A stretch of 56,126 nucleotides of DNA from Microbulbifer taiwanensis (GTDB lineage: Bacteria > Pseudomonadota > Gammaproteobacteria > Pseudomonadales > Cellvibrionaceae): contig NZ_JACZFR010000024.1 of assembly GCF_014904815.1 (NCBI RefSeq), forward strand, positions 1-56,126. The letters are read 5' to 3'. A program made the position numbers and the translations under genes. How positions within the stretch are numbered: the first letter of the stretch is position 1; each line of letters begins with the position of its first letter. This document shows positions 19,564 through 30,504 of this stretch, one piece after another. The notes below the pieces were generated by a model. The model worked only from the letters and a program-made list of their open reading frames with translations, searched no databases and was not told the DNA's origin.

Positions 19564-20013
19564 ATGGCAAGGAAAGCAGAAGGCCACCGCCTACGGCTGG
19601 GCCGGCACAGTGAATCAAATTGCATTTACTTGGTTACCGCCGTTTGCTTTCGGCGGCAAAAGGTCTTTTCCAATTTCTGGCTGGGCCGCAGTTTCGTTCA
19701 CGCCTTGATGGCGGTGGAAGACAGCGCGGCGACACTCTGTTACGTGGTAATGCCGGATCATATCCACTGGTTGGTTCAACTCAGCGAATTGGCCGATCTC
19801 TCCAGTAGAGTACAAAAAGTAAAATCCCTGACCACCAAAGCCTTGCGCGGACATCGAGTGGGCCCAGTGTGGCAGCGCGGCTTTCACGATCACGCGCTGC
19901 GCAGGGAGGAGGATTTGAAAAGTGTGGCCCGGTACGTCGTCGCCAACCCATTGCGCGCTGGCCTGGTGACCTCATTGCGTGATTACCCTCTATGGGATGC
20001 GGTTTGGTTGTGA
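19564..20013 (+). CDS. REP-associated tyrosine transposase (RAYT)
   Basis: 149 residues, Y1/HUH transposase family (IS200/IS605-related). The HUH motif is H66-I-H68 in MPDHIHW. The probable catalytic tyrosine is Tyr124 in the ARYVVANPLRAGL motif, and the family signature VWQRGFHDHALR is at about 102-113. These enzymes cleave and join single-stranded DNA at REP hairpins and are normally single-copy, domesticated genes. The gene lies between inverted REP pairs (19439-19541 and 20069-20135) that share the GTAGGAGC head, the classic REPtron arrangement. The protein is near full family length, with no frameshift and all key residues present, so it is probably active. The ATG at 19564 has no strong ribosome site. 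Confidence 0.9.
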   Translation: MARKAEGHRLRLGRHSESNCIYLVTAVCFRRQKVFSNFWLGRSFVHALMAVEDSAATLCYVVMPDHIHWLVQLSELADLSSRVQKVKSLTTKALRGHRVGPVWQRGFHDHALRREEDLKSVARYVVANPLRAGLVTSLRDYPLWDAVWL

Positions 20014-20068
20014 ATCTGTCAGGCATTCCGTATTTCCGCTGGGCGGCACTCCGCCATCCTTGGCGGTC

Positions 20069-20135
20069 GTAGGAGCTTGCTTGCAAGCGAACGGCTACGG
20101 AGTCCTTAACTTTTCGCCTGCAAGCAGGCTCCTAC
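20069..20135. repeat. REP hairpin pair downstream of RAYT
   Basis: GTAGGAGCTTGCTTGCAAGC (20069-20088) and the inverse of GTAGGAGCCTGCTTGCAGGC (to 20135) form an inverted pair. It belongs to the same family as the copies upstream of the RAYT gene. Confidence 0.8.
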
Positions 20136-20218
20136 AGTGCTAGCGGCCTGTCAGTTTTTCCGAAAGCCGTGAACGGAGAAGGGAAGGCAAGATTTCAAAA
20201 TAAATTGTCGCGAGTGTC

Positions 20219-20247
20219 TGGACATCCCGAACCCGGATCACTAGAAT
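20219..20247 (+). promoter_or_regulatory. Sigma70 promoter of tRNA-fMet 1
   Basis: TGGACA (20219-20224), 17-bp spacer, TAGAAT (20242-20247), then GCGCAGCC. A strong -35/-10 pair followed by a GC-rich discriminator is typical of stable-RNA promoters under stringent control. The second tRNA-fMet gene has the same TAGAATGCGCAGCC block. Confidence 0.8.
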
Positions 20248-20323
20248 GCGCAGCCTCTTCGGCGCTTGAGGATTCCGGCGCCAGAAATTGAAACTTTACC
20301 GGGATTCAATTGTACAGAGTTGA

Positions 20324-20400
<77 letters not shown>

Positions 20401-20950
20401 AATTCCCCTTCAGTGGTTCTTAGGTCGACGCCCGACGGGCTCCCTATCTACCTCTGGCCGGCACAGCCGGGCGAAGGTCGTCAGTTCAAATCTGACCCCC
20501 GCTACCAAATTCCCCTTCAGTGGTTCTTAGGTCGACGCCCGACGGGCTCCCTATCTACCTCTGGCCGGCGTAGCCGGGCGAAGGTCGTCAGTTCAAATCT
20601 GGCCCCCGCTACCAAATTCCCCTTCAGTGGTTTTTAGGTCGACGCCCGACGGGCTCCCTATCTACCTCTGGCCGGCACAGCCGGGCGAAGGTCGTCAGTT
20701 CAAATCTGGCCCCCGCTACCAAATTCCCCTTCAGTGGTTCTTAGGTCGACGCCCGACGGGCTCCCTATCTACCTCTGGCCGGCACAGCCGGGCGAAGGTC
20801 GTCAGTTCAAATCTGGCCCCCGCTACCAGATTCCCCTTCAGTGGTTTTTAGGTCGACGCCCGACGGGCTCCCTATCTGCCTCTGGCCGGCACAGCCGGGC
20901 GAAGGTCGTCAGTTCAGATCTGGCCCCCGCTATCAAATTCCCCTTCAGTG
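20401..20950 (+). repeat. Tandem array of 107-bp units carrying tRNA-fMet 3' halves
   Basis: Five units of exactly 107 bp end at 20507, 20614, 20721, 20828 and 20935, followed by a short remnant. Each has about 71 bp of spacer, then about 36 bp identical or nearly identical to the tRNA 3' half (variable region, T-arm, acceptor 3' strand, CCA). The 5' half, D-arm and anticodon arm are missing. Spacers contain two small hairpins (GCCC-GAC-GGGC and CCGGC-ACA-GCCGG). Unit 1 has a fully paired T-stem (GTCAG/CTGAC), and unit 5 has lost the CCA (now TCA). Short frames running through the array are repeat artefacts. Confidence 0.95.
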
Positions 20951-20953
20951 GTT

Positions 20954-22141
20954 TCAGGTAGACGCCCGATGCTTCGGGTTCCCTTGCCCCTTCCGCACGA
21001 TCGAGCTCAAACGATGTGAGCCTTCGCTGGTTCGGCGCTTGGAATTTTTCACTCTGCGTTTTTTCCACCATAGATAGAAGCCGGTACCGAACAGCAGCGC
21101 CGGCGCAAGACCTGAAATCAAAACCAGCCAGCGCCCGATCAGCCCCAGCGCATCGCCGTTGTGCAGCGGAAACTGCCAGGTGAGAAACTGGTTGCCGGCG
21201 GCAGTCTCGGTGATGTCGTGCACCATCAGGATTTCTCCGCTGTACTGGTCCAGGCGCACGAAGCTGGCGCCGTGGTTGGTCCAGGGTTCGCCCTCCTGTC
21301 GGAAAGTCAGCCCGTAGCTGTCAGTCGCGTCACGTGGCAGGTAGATGCGCTTCAGCTCCCCCCGCGGAAATACTTCCCTGCCTATGGCGACGGCGCTATC
21401 CGGATCCAGTGGCGGCGCGCCACTGGCCTGTGACTGTCCCCAGGAGCCGCGCGGCTCGAGCGGCATTATCCAGTTCACCATTTTCTCCACCTGCAGCGGA
21501 AATACGATACTGACGCCGGAAAAGGCAACCGCCAGCAGTGCGGGCAGCAGGTAAATTCCGAATACCTTGTGCAGGTCAAAATAAAAGCGAAAGCGGTTGC
21601 CGTCGCGTTTAATGGTAAAGGCACGCTTCCAGCGTTTTCCGTTTCTGGAGGGGCGCGGCCACCAGATCACCAGGCCGCTGATACAGAAAACCAGCAGTGC
21701 AATGCCCATAAATCCGACCAGGGTCTTGCCGGTATTGCCCGCCAGCAGCGTGTAGTGCAGGCGGTAGATCCAGGTCATGGTGTATTCACCCCAGCCGCGC
21801 ACCGCCAGTACTTCCGCATCGGTGGGGGAAACGCTGACTTCAACCGGGCCGGGGGCGCCATCGGGTGTGGGAAAGCGCACAACAAATGGACTGCCGGGCT
21901 GGCGCGGCGTCATCAGGCGGGTGGGGGCCGGGTTGCCGGGTACCGCTGCCTGTGCCGCGGCGAGGACTTCCGCATAGGTGGCCGGCTGTTGGGAGGGGTT
22001 GAAGCGGACAGTTTCCGGCGCGAGCCTTTCATCCAGGGCGTGGTCGAACACCAGCAGGCTGCCGGTGACACCGATCAGTGAAAGCAGCAGGCCGAAGGTC
22101 AGGCCCGCGTATTTGTGCAGGATAAAAAGCGAGCGGCGCAA
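20954..22141 (-). CDS. PepSY-domain membrane protein (siderophore-iron reductase type)
   Basis: 395 residues, PepSY-associated TM family. Hydrophobic segments lie at about 10-32, 140-162, 195-220 and 340-362. Conserved histidines that could bind haem are visible (RLHYTL, FDLHKVFG, FPLHNGD). Relatives such as FoxB/PiuB are thought to reduce ferric siderophores at the inner membrane. It lies 81 bp downstream of a TonB receptor on the same strand and probably shares its Fur-regulated promoter. The start is TTG at 22141; its RRSLFILHKYAGL sequence fits the family's usual N-terminus. The last roughly 35 residues are basic and unlike the family; they run into the repeat remnant beside the tRNA array, so the native C-terminus has probably been replaced. 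Confidence 0.88.
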   Translation of the reverse strand: MRRSLFILHKYAGLTFGLLLSLIGVTGSLLVFDHALDERLAPETVRFNPSQQPATYAEVLAAAQAAVPGNPAPTRLMTPRQPGSPFVVRFPTPDGAPGPVEVSVSPTDAEVLAVRGWGEYTMTWIYRLHYTLLAGNTGKTLVGFMGIALLVFCISGLVIWWPRPSRNGKRWKRAFTIKRDGNRFRFYFDLHKVFGIYLLPALLAVAFSGVSIVFPLQVEKMVNWIMPLEPRGSWGQSQASGAPPLDPDSAVAIGREVFPRGELKRIYLPRDATDSYGLTFRQEGEPWTNHGASFVRLDQYSGEILMVHDITETAAGNQFLTWQFPLHNGDALGLIGRWLVLISGLAPALLFGTGFYLWWKKRRVKNSKRRTSEGSHRLSSIVRKGQGNPKHRAST

Positions 22142-22222
22142 TTGAGTTTTCCGTGAGCAGATCCGCCTGCGGGCGGGATTCTTCCGGGTGACCAGAAGGG
22201 GCCCGCTCGCAAGTGAAAGGAG

Positions 22223-24319
22223 TTAAAACAGGCGAGAATAGGACAGATTCACGTTGCGGCCCAGTCCCTTGAAGTTGCGGATATCGTTGCCCGCAGTCTG
22301 GGAGTAGTAGGTGAAGTAGTCTTCGTTGGTCAAATTCTGGATGCCCAGCGCAAATTCGCCACCCAGTGCTTTCAGTTGTGCACTGGCGTCGACGATGGTG
22401 TAGCCATCGAATTCGGTGGTCACTTCGCCGGCACTGTTCTCAAAGTCGCGATCCAGCAACCAGTTGGCCTGTACGCGGGTGCTCAGGGTGTCGGTCCAGT
22501 TGCGCGCCCAGCTCAGGTTGAAGCGGTTGGGGGCTATGTTGCGGCCATCCAGGTCGGTATCCACCTTGCCGTCGGCATCGGAATCGTAGCGGCCTTCGGT
22601 GTAGGCGTAGCGGACTTCCAGGGTGTCACTGTCAGAGGCAAACCACTGTCCGCGCAGTTCCACGCCGTCGATCTCGGTCTGCTCGCGCTTGACGCTGTAG
22701 ATACCGTCGCTGCCCAGCGCCAGGCGCTGGCCGAAATCGGAGTCGGAGATGTAGTAAGCCAACTGGGCGGCAAATTTCTCCGCGCTGAACTCCACACCGA
22801 ATTCTTCGTTCTGGGTCAGGATGGGCTTGAGGTCGAGGAAGCTTTCCACATCCTGGCCCGGCTGGTCGATACCGCGCAGTACCCGGCCGACGTCGGGCAT
22901 GGAGAAGCCTTCGGAGTAGTTGGCGTAGACCCGCCAGGCGTTACTGATGGTATAGGTAGCGCCGATATTGCCGAGGGTCTCGCTGAATTCCGGGTTGCCG
23001 CCTTTGACGAACTGGCCACCGTTGTAGGAGTAGAGGGTGGTGAAGTCGTCCACCTTGAGTTCGGAGATTTCGTGACGCACTCCGGCGGTGACGGTGAGGC
23101 GGTCGATACCGGTAAACTCCGCCTGCGCGTAGGGGGCGATATTCTCGTACTGGGTGGGCGGTACCCAGGCGCGGCCGGTCAGGATCAGTTGCTGCCAGGT
23201 CTCATCCTGCAGCAGGTCCACGCCATAGGCGAGGCTCACCGGTGCGCCGGCGATATCGTCCTTGATCAGGGTCAGCTTCAGGCCGCGTTTTTCCGAATTG
23301 TTCTGCGACTGGTCGAACACCACTTCACCGTAGGTCGGATCCTGGAAGGTGCCGCTTGGTGTGCCGCCGTAGGTGCCGGCAAAATCCTGCGAGAAAACCT
23401 GTGCGCGCAGCCTCTGCCCAAAAATGTCTTCGTTACTGTATTGCAGGTTGACGGTGGTGACTTCATTGGACGGGGATTTGCCCGGCACATCCGCCTCTAC
23501 GGCAGTGGTGGGGATGCCGGCGCCGATATCGCCGTCGACGCTCAGCCAGTTGTTATTGCCCTCGACCAGGTAGTGGTTGATTGTCAGCTGCAGCCGCTGT
23601 TCACCCCAGCTGTAGCCGGTCTTGATAAAGGCGTTGACGGAATCGCTGTCCATGGTGTCGCCCTGGGTGTTGTCGAAACCGACTATTTCACCATTGGCGT
23701 CGTAGCTGATACCGGTGTCGCGATAGCTGACACTGGCCAGCAGATCCACCGCATCCACTTTGCCGGAGACGCTGTAGCTGCCGCTATAGCCGAGGGTTTC
23801 GCTCAGTTCTTCGGTCTGCAGGGAGGACTCGACCCGCAGGCTCTGCTGGAACTCTTCGCTGGGAGTGCGGGTCACCAGGTTGATGATGCCCCCGGAGGCG
23901 CCCATGCCGTGAATGGCATTGGCGCCGTGGATTACTTCCACTCGCTCCAACATCAGCGGGTCTATGGTGTGGCCATCGCGACCGCCGTTGCGCAGCGGGT
24001 TGGACTGGGGCACACCGTCGATCAGGTACAGGGGCTTGCGACCGCGCAGGCTCTCGCCGGAGCTGGTCATTTTCTGGCGGCTGGGGGAAAAGCTGGGGAT
24101 CAGGTTGCCGAGGATGGTGGACAGATCGCTGCTGACACCCAGCTGCTGGGCCAGCTCTGCCTCGTCGATCAGTGTGACGGTATTGGGAATACTGGAGAGC
24201 GGTTTCTCGGTGCGGCTGGCCGTGACGACAATCTCTTCCTCGATGCGCTGTTCCTCGGCCAGGGCGGCTGTGGAGGCGAGGAAAACGGCCGTGGCCAGAG
24301 TGGATCTTGTGCAGCGCAT
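22223..24319 (-). CDS. TonB-dependent siderophore receptor (IutA-like)
   Basis: 698 residues from ATG 24319, chosen because AGGAG lies 8 bases upstream and a clean signal peptide follows (cleavage after about residue 21, ALA|EEQ). A TonB-box-like EEIVVTA precedes the plug domain (about 30-145, with RGRKPLYLIDGVP and ASGGIINLVT). The remainder is a 22-strand-type barrel ending in the terminal Phe (NLSYSRLF) required for assembly. Plug sequence resembles the aerobactin/hydroxamate receptor branch, but the ligand cannot be assigned from sequence. A Fur box lies upstream (24398-24416), so iron repression is expected. The downstream PepSY protein supports a ferric-siderophore role. Confidence 0.9.
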   Translation of the reverse strand: MRCTRSTLATAVFLASTAALAEEQRIEEEIVVTASRTEKPLSSIPNTVTLIDEAELAQQLGVSSDLSTILGNLIPSFSPSRQKMTSSGESLRGRKPLYLIDGVPQSNPLRNGGRDGHTIDPLMLERVEVIHGANAIHGMGASGGIINLVTRTPSEEFQQSLRVESSLQTEELSETLGYSGSYSVSGKVDAVDLLASVSYRDTGISYDANGEIVGFDNTQGDTMDSDSVNAFIKTGYSWGEQRLQLTINHYLVEGNNNWLSVDGDIGAGIPTTAVEADVPGKSPSNEVTTVNLQYSNEDIFGQRLRAQVFSQDFAGTYGGTPSGTFQDPTYGEVVFDQSQNNSEKRGLKLTLIKDDIAGAPVSLAYGVDLLQDETWQQLILTGRAWVPPTQYENIAPYAQAEFTGIDRLTVTAGVRHEISELKVDDFTTLYSYNGGQFVKGGNPEFSETLGNIGATYTISNAWRVYANYSEGFSMPDVGRVLRGIDQPGQDVESFLDLKPILTQNEEFGVEFSAEKFAAQLAYYISDSDFGQRLALGSDGIYSVKREQTEIDGVELRGQWFASDSDTLEVRYAYTEGRYDSDADGKVDTDLDGRNIAPNRFNLSWARNWTDTLSTRVQANWLLDRDFENSAGEVTTEFDGYTIVDASAQLKALGGEFALGIQNLTNEDYFTYYSQTAGNDIRNFKGLGRNVNLSYSRLF

Positions 24320-24397
24320 GCTGGAACTCCTGTTCAATTGAATCGGTCGCCTGGGTTGGGCGTGGAGAGGTGGTCTCGGAAGGTCGGCAATACTAGA

Positions 24398-24416
24398 GAA
24401 AATGAGAATCGATATC
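24398..24416 (-). promoter_or_regulatory. Fur box
   Basis: GAAAATGAGAATCGATATC matches the 19-bp Fur consensus GATAATGATAATCATTATC at 15 of 19 positions. It lies about 80 bp upstream of the TonB receptor start, in the receptor's promoter region. Confidence 0.8.
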
Positions 24417-24566
24417 AATTGCGAGTTTGGATTCTGTGTGGTTTTCGGTGGTGCCGGTCGAAGGCGGGCTGCGGGAGGATAGCGGTGGATTCCCGGCTCT
24501 TCTATCTATACTGACTGTGGCGTGAGGCGCCCCCGGTTTGATGAGAAAATAAATGCCAGGTGTGAC

Positions 24567-24595
24567 TTGACTCGCCGGAGCCGCGCCCATAGAAT
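24567..24595 (+). promoter_or_regulatory. Sigma70 promoter of tRNA-fMet 2 / nusA operon
   Basis: TTGACT (24567-24572), 17-bp spacer, TAGAAT (24590-24595), then the GC-rich discriminator GCGCAGCC. It is a near-consensus stable-RNA promoter, homologous to that of the first tRNA-fMet gene. Transcripts that pass the terminators downstream would enter rimP-nusA-infB. Confidence 0.85.
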
Positions 24596-24671
24596 GCGCA
24601 GCCTCTTGAGCGGTTGGGGCAACCCGCCGCAGGGAAGCGAAGAGCAACCAGGCTTCGTTTCTCAGAGTTGT

Positions 24672-24748
<77 letters not shown>

Positions 24749-24862
24749 AATTCAGGTGCCAGTGGTGCTTAGGTCGAGGCCCGACGGTTCGGGCTCCCTT
24801 TCTACCTCTGGCCGGCATGGCCGGGCGAAGGTCCCAGGGTTCAAATCCTGCCCCCGCCACCA
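24749..24862 (+). repeat. Degenerate tRNA-fMet 3'-half unit
   Basis: A single 114-bp unit homologous to the 107-bp units at 20401-20935. It has the same spacer landmarks (TTAGGTCGA, CTACCTCTGGCCGGC), then AAGGTCCCAGGGTTCAAATC and an acceptor strand ending CCACCA. Spacer hairpins are kept with different loops: GCCCGA-CGGT-TCGGGC and CCGGC-ATG-GCCGG. Confidence 0.88.
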
Positions 24863-24903
24863 AATTTTGCGTCTGCGCATACTGGCTGCGTGGATGTGCG
24901 GTC

Positions 24904-24925
24904 AAAGCCCCGTCAGGGGCTTTTT
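24904..24925 (+). terminator. Rho-independent terminator after tRNA-fMet 2
   Basis: AAAGCCCC-GTCA-GGGGCTTT followed by further T residues. It lies between the tRNA region and rimP. Confidence 0.8.
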
Positions 24926-24963
24926 CGTATCTGCCGGAAATGTGGCGGATACTTATTCGAAGT

Positions 24964-24983
24964 GGGCCGCAGGCCCTTTTTTT
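24964..24983 (+). terminator. Second terminator/attenuator before rimP
   Basis: GGGCC-GCA-GGCCC followed by seven T residues. A second intrinsic terminator in the same leader implies that read-through from the tRNA promoter into rimP-nusA-infB is controlled, or that rimP has its own start. Confidence 0.75.
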
Positions 24984-24991
24984 GTTTTAAG

Positions 24992-25060
24992 GGGGTGCAT
25001 CCCTGCACCCCATCCCTTCGGGGCAGCCGATGGCTGTGCAGATCGGCAGTCCCTGCCGAT
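24992..25060 (+). promoter_or_regulatory. Structured rimP leader with alternative hairpins
   Basis: A perfect 8-bp hairpin GGGGTGCA-TCCC-TGCACCCC spans 24992-25011. Near the start codon, ATCGGCAG (25042-25049) pairs perfectly with CTGCCGAT (25053-25060). The same ATCGGC can instead pair with GCCGAT at 25026-25031, so the two structures exclude each other. The second hairpin ends 15 bases before the rimP ATG. Confidence 0.6.
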
Positions 25061-25075
25061 TTGTGTGGAGAGTGA

Positions 25076-25540
25076 ATGGCGAGCAAACGCGAACAGCTGG
25101 AAGAACTTCTGGCGCCGGTGGTGGCATCCCTGGGCTGCGAGCTGTGGGGCATTGAGTACCAGACCCACGGCCGCAACGCTCTGCTGCGCATCTATATCGA
25201 CTCCGAAGACGGTATTGCCGTGGAGGACTGCGAGAAGGTCAGTCGCCAGGCCAGCGCCGTGCTGGATGTGGAAGACCCCATCGGCGGTAAGTACACCCTG
25301 GAAGTCTCCTCGCCGGGACTGGACCGCCCGCTGTACAGGCTGGAACAGTACCAGCGCTTTGTCGGCGCCCAGATAGAAGTGCGTTTGCGTATGCCGCTGG
25401 ACGGCCAGCGCAAGTGGCGCGGTCTTCTGGCCGGTGTCGAGGGTGACGAGGTGGTGCTGCGCGTGGACAGCGAAAACGAATACCTGTTGCCGATCGACAG
25501 CATCGAGAAGGCAAACATAATCCCCCAATTTACCAAGTAA
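25076..25540 (+). CDS. rimP: Ribosome maturation factor RimP
   Basis: 154 residues, the usual length. RimP assists 30S subunit maturation before 16S processing. The N-terminal alpha/beta domain ([18 protein letters not shown]) is followed by family signatures [21 protein letters not shown] and [13 protein letters not shown], and a C-terminal Sm-like beta-barrel (about 90-154). ATG 25076 follows GTGGAGAG. It is the first protein gene of the nusA-infB operon; 42 bp separate it from nusA, including a REP fragment (25542-25566). Confidence 0.96.
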   Translation: MASKREQLEELLAPVVASLGCELWGIEYQTHGRNALLRIYIDSEDGIAVEDCEKVSRQASAVLDVEDPIGGKYTLEVSSPGLDRPLYRLEQYQRFVGAQIEVRLRMPLDGQRKWRGLLAGVEGDEVVLRVDSENEYLLPIDSIEKANIIPQFTK

Positions 25541-25541
25541 C

Positions 25542-25566
25542 TTGTAGGAGCCTGAGAGCAGGCGAT
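25542..25566. repeat. REP fragment between rimP and nusA
   Basis: GTAGGAGCCTGAGAGCAGGCG keeps the GTAGGAGC head and a shortened hairpin of the REP family seen around the RAYT gene. Confidence 0.6.
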
Positions 25567-25582
25567 TTAGAGGCACAGCTGC

Positions 25583-27085
25583 ATGAACAAAGAGATCTTG
25601 CTGGTAGCCGAGGCGGTATCCAACGAGAAGGGCGTGGACCAGGAAATTATTTTCCAGGCCATCGAGGCGGCACTGGCAACGGCCACCAAGAAGCGCTACG
25701 ACGAGGATTCCACCATCGAAGTCACCATCGATCGCAGGAGCGGTGACTACGAGACCTTCCGCAGCTGGGAAGTCGTGGACGACGAAACCCTGGCGGAACT
25801 GGGCACCCAGTTCACCCTGGAAGAAGCGCACGAGAAAGATCCTGAGCTGAAGGCCGGCGACGTCTACCGCGAACAGGTGGAAAATGTCGAGTTCGGCCGC
25901 ATCGCCGCACAGACCGCCAAGCAGGTCATCGTTCAGAAGGTGCGCGAAGCCGAGCGTGCCAAAGTGGTGGAAGAATATCGCGACCGCGTCGGCGAGCTGG
26001 TTAGCGGCACCGTGAAGAAGGTAACCCGTGACTTTATCGCCGTGGATCTGGGCGGCAACGCCGAGGCGCGCCTGCCCCGCGACCAGCTGGTGGGCCGCGA
26101 GATCTTCCGCATGAACGACCGGGTGCGCGCCATCCTGCTGGAGATAGAGCCGGAAGCCCGTGGCCCGCAGCTGAAGCTGAGCCGCTCCTGCCCGGAGATG
26201 ATCATCGAGCTGTTCCGTATCGAGGTGCCGGAAATCGCCGAGCAGGTTATCGAGATCAAGGGCGCCGCGCGCGATCCGGGCCTGCGCGCCAAGATTGCCG
26301 TAAACACCAACGACGGCCGTATCGATCCGGTCGGCGCCTGTGTCGGCATGCGCGGTGCGCGCGTGCAGGCGGTTTCCAACGAGCTGTCCGGCGAGCGTGT
26401 GGATATCGTGCTGTGGGACGACAACCCGGCCCAATTTGTGATCAACGCCATGGCGCCGGCGGAAATCGAATCTATCGTGGTCGACGAAGATGCGGGTTCC
26501 ATGGATGTAGCGGTGGCCGAGGAGAACCTGGCCATGGCCATCGGCCGCAGCGGCCAGAACGTGCGCCTGGCGTCCGAGCTGACCCAGTGGCAGATCAATG
26601 TGATGAGCGTCGACGAGTGGCAGGCGAAACAGGAAGCCGAGTCCGGTTCCATTATGGAAACCTTTATGGAGCGCCTGGATATCGACGAAGATGTCGCCGG
26701 CGTGCTGGTGGACGAGGGCTTCACCACCCTGGAAGAGGTGGCCTATGTACCCATCGAGGAGATGCTCGGCATCGAGGGCTTCGACGAAGAGATCGCCGAA
26801 GAGCTGCGCGCCCGCGCCAAGGATGCACTGCTGACCCAGGCACTGGCTTCCGAGGAGCAGCTGGATGCCTCAGAGCCGCAGGAAGACCTGCTGAATATGG
26901 ACGGTATGGACCGCCACCTGGCCTTCTTGCTGGCCAGCCGCGGTATTGCCACCATGGAAGACCTGGCCGAGCAGGCGGTGGACGATCTGCTCGATATCGA
27001 AGGTCTGGATCAGGAGCGCGCCGCCGCGCTGATCATGAAAGCGCGCGAACCCTGGTTTGCCGATGACAGCGGCGAAGAAGCATAA
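25583..27085 (+). CDS. nusA: Transcription termination/antitermination factor NusA
   Basis: 500 residues. It binds RNA polymerase and nascent RNA to control pausing, termination and antitermination. Domains in order: N-terminal polymerase-binding domain (about 1-125), S1 (about 135-200), two KH domains (about 200-345, including the [12 protein letters not shown] and [12 protein letters not shown]xxG loops) and two acidic C-terminal repeats (about 365-425 and 440-495), as in E. coli-type NusA. The C-terminus is acidic, ending in DDSGEEA. It lies in the standard rimP-nusA-infB order, with 56 bp to infB. Confidence 0.97.
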   Translation: MNKEILLVAEAVSNEKGVDQEIIFQAIEAALATATKKRYDEDSTIEVTIDRRSGDYETFRSWEVVDDETLAELGTQFTLEEAHEKDPELKAGDVYREQVENVEFGRIAAQTAKQVIVQKVREAERAKVVEEYRDRVGELVSGTVKKVTRDFIAVDLGGNAEARLPRDQLVGREIFRMNDRVRAILLEIEPEARGPQLKLSRSCPEMIIELFRIEVPEIAEQVIEIKGAARDPGLRAKIAVNTNDGRIDPVGACVGMRGARVQAVSNELSGERVDIVLWDDNPAQFVINAMAPAEIESIVVDEDAGSMDVAVAEENLAMAIGRSGQNVRLASELTQWQINVMSVDEWQAKQEAESGSIMETFMERLDIDEDVAGVLVDEGFTTLEEVAYVPIEEMLGIEGFDEEIAEELRARAKDALLTQALASEEQLDASEPQEDLLNMDGMDRHLAFLLASRGIATMEDLAEQAVDDLLDIEGLDQERAAALIMKAREPWFADDSGEEA

Positions 27086-27141
27086 ATAATTATGCAAAAC
27101 AGATAAGTAACCCTCCGACCAAGTGACTTTTAGGAGAGAGA

Positions 27142-29895
<2,754 letters not shown>

Positions 29896-29921
29896 TTCCC
29901 TCTCCTTCCGGAGAGCTCCCT

Positions 29922-30008
29922 GTAGGAGCGGCCCATGGCCGCGATCGGTGTGGCTGACGGCACAGATCGATCGCGGCTATGGGCCCATGGCCGCCCCACC
30001 GCTCCTAC
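29922..30008. repeat. Paired REP (BIME-like) between infB and rbfA
   Basis: Two inverted copies starting GTAGGAGCGG and ending CCGCTCCTAC, each with the GGCCCATGGCCGC core, fold back on one another through CGATCG-rich inner arms. A short CTCTCC-TTCC-GGAGAG hairpin precedes it (29900-29915). In operons such structures often stabilise upstream mRNA or partly terminate transcription. Confidence 0.8.
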
Positions 30009-30039
30009 AATGTAACGAAACAGATTTACCAAGAGACCA

Positions 30040-30501
30040 ATGGCAAGAGAATTCCACCGCGCCGACCGTGTCGCCGACGCCATGCGTCGCGAACTGGCGC
30101 AGCTGATCCAGCAGGAAGTGCGCGACCCGCGCCTGGGCATGGTCAATGTCAACGACGTGGAAGTGAGTCGCGACCTGGCCGTAGCCAAGGTGTTTGTCAC
30201 CTTCGTCGGCGAGGACGACCGCGCCAAGATCAATATTTCCATGGAAGTGCTGAACAAGGCCGCCGGTTTTCTGCGCAGTCAGCTGGCGCGCGCCATCCAG
30301 ATGCGCAGCATCCCGCGCCTGCAGTTCCGCTACGATGAGACTTCCGTGCGCGGCCAGGAGCTGTCCGCACTGATCGACAAGGCGGTCAAAGAAGACCGCA
30401 AGCATCACGACGACGATTCAAGCGAAGACAAATCCGCAGGAGCGGATTTGGACGCCGAAGGCGCCCGGAGGGCGACCACCAAGGATGGTGGGAGTCACTG
30501 A
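30040..30501 (+). CDS. rbfA: Ribosome-binding factor A, C-terminally extended
   Basis: 153 residues; most RbfA proteins have 120-135. It binds the 30S subunit during late maturation and cold adaptation. The KH-like fold is intact: REFHRADRVADAMRRELAQ, then VRDPRLGMVNVNDVEVSRDL, then FRYDETSVRG. After about residue 122 comes a polar Asp/Ser/His tail whose last 22 residues are encoded by consecutive small hairpins (30431-30491) of repeat type, so the original stop was probably displaced. It ends 3 bp before truB. Confidence 0.95.
   Translation: MAREFHRADRVADAMRRELAQLIQQEVRDPRLGMVNVNDVEVSRDLAVAKVFVTFVGEDDRAKINISMEVLNKAAGFLRSQLARAIQMRSIPRLQFRYDETSVRGQELSALIDKAVKEDRKHHDDDSSEDKSAGADLDAEGARRATTKDGGSH
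30431..30491 (+). repeat. Hairpin cluster with GGA loops at the rbfA-truB junction
   Basis: AATCCGC-AGGA-GCGGATT (30431-30448), CGCC-GAA-GGCG (30453-30463, overlapping the next), CGCCC-GGA-GGGCG (30462-30474) and CCACCA-AGGA-TGGTGG (30476-30491). A related hairpin with compensating changes (CCGCC-AAGGA-TGGCGG on the complementary strand) lies near 20042-20068, so at least the last hairpin is a dispersed repeat whose pairing is preserved. It ends just upstream of the truB ribosome site. Confidence 0.65.
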
Positions 30502-30504
30502 TTA

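Noticed and set aside
20401..20950. CRISPR array
   Set aside because: Whole 107-bp units repeat, without short repeats and unique spacers, and no cas genes are present; units derive from a tRNA.
20413..20961. Series of overlapping ~75-codon frames with near-identical products
   Set aside because: They are translations of the 107-bp tRNA-derived tandem units, not genes.
22376..24514. 712-codon plus-strand frame opposite the TonB receptor
   Set aside because: Antisense shadow; the minus-strand receptor has a signal peptide, plug, barrel and Fur box.
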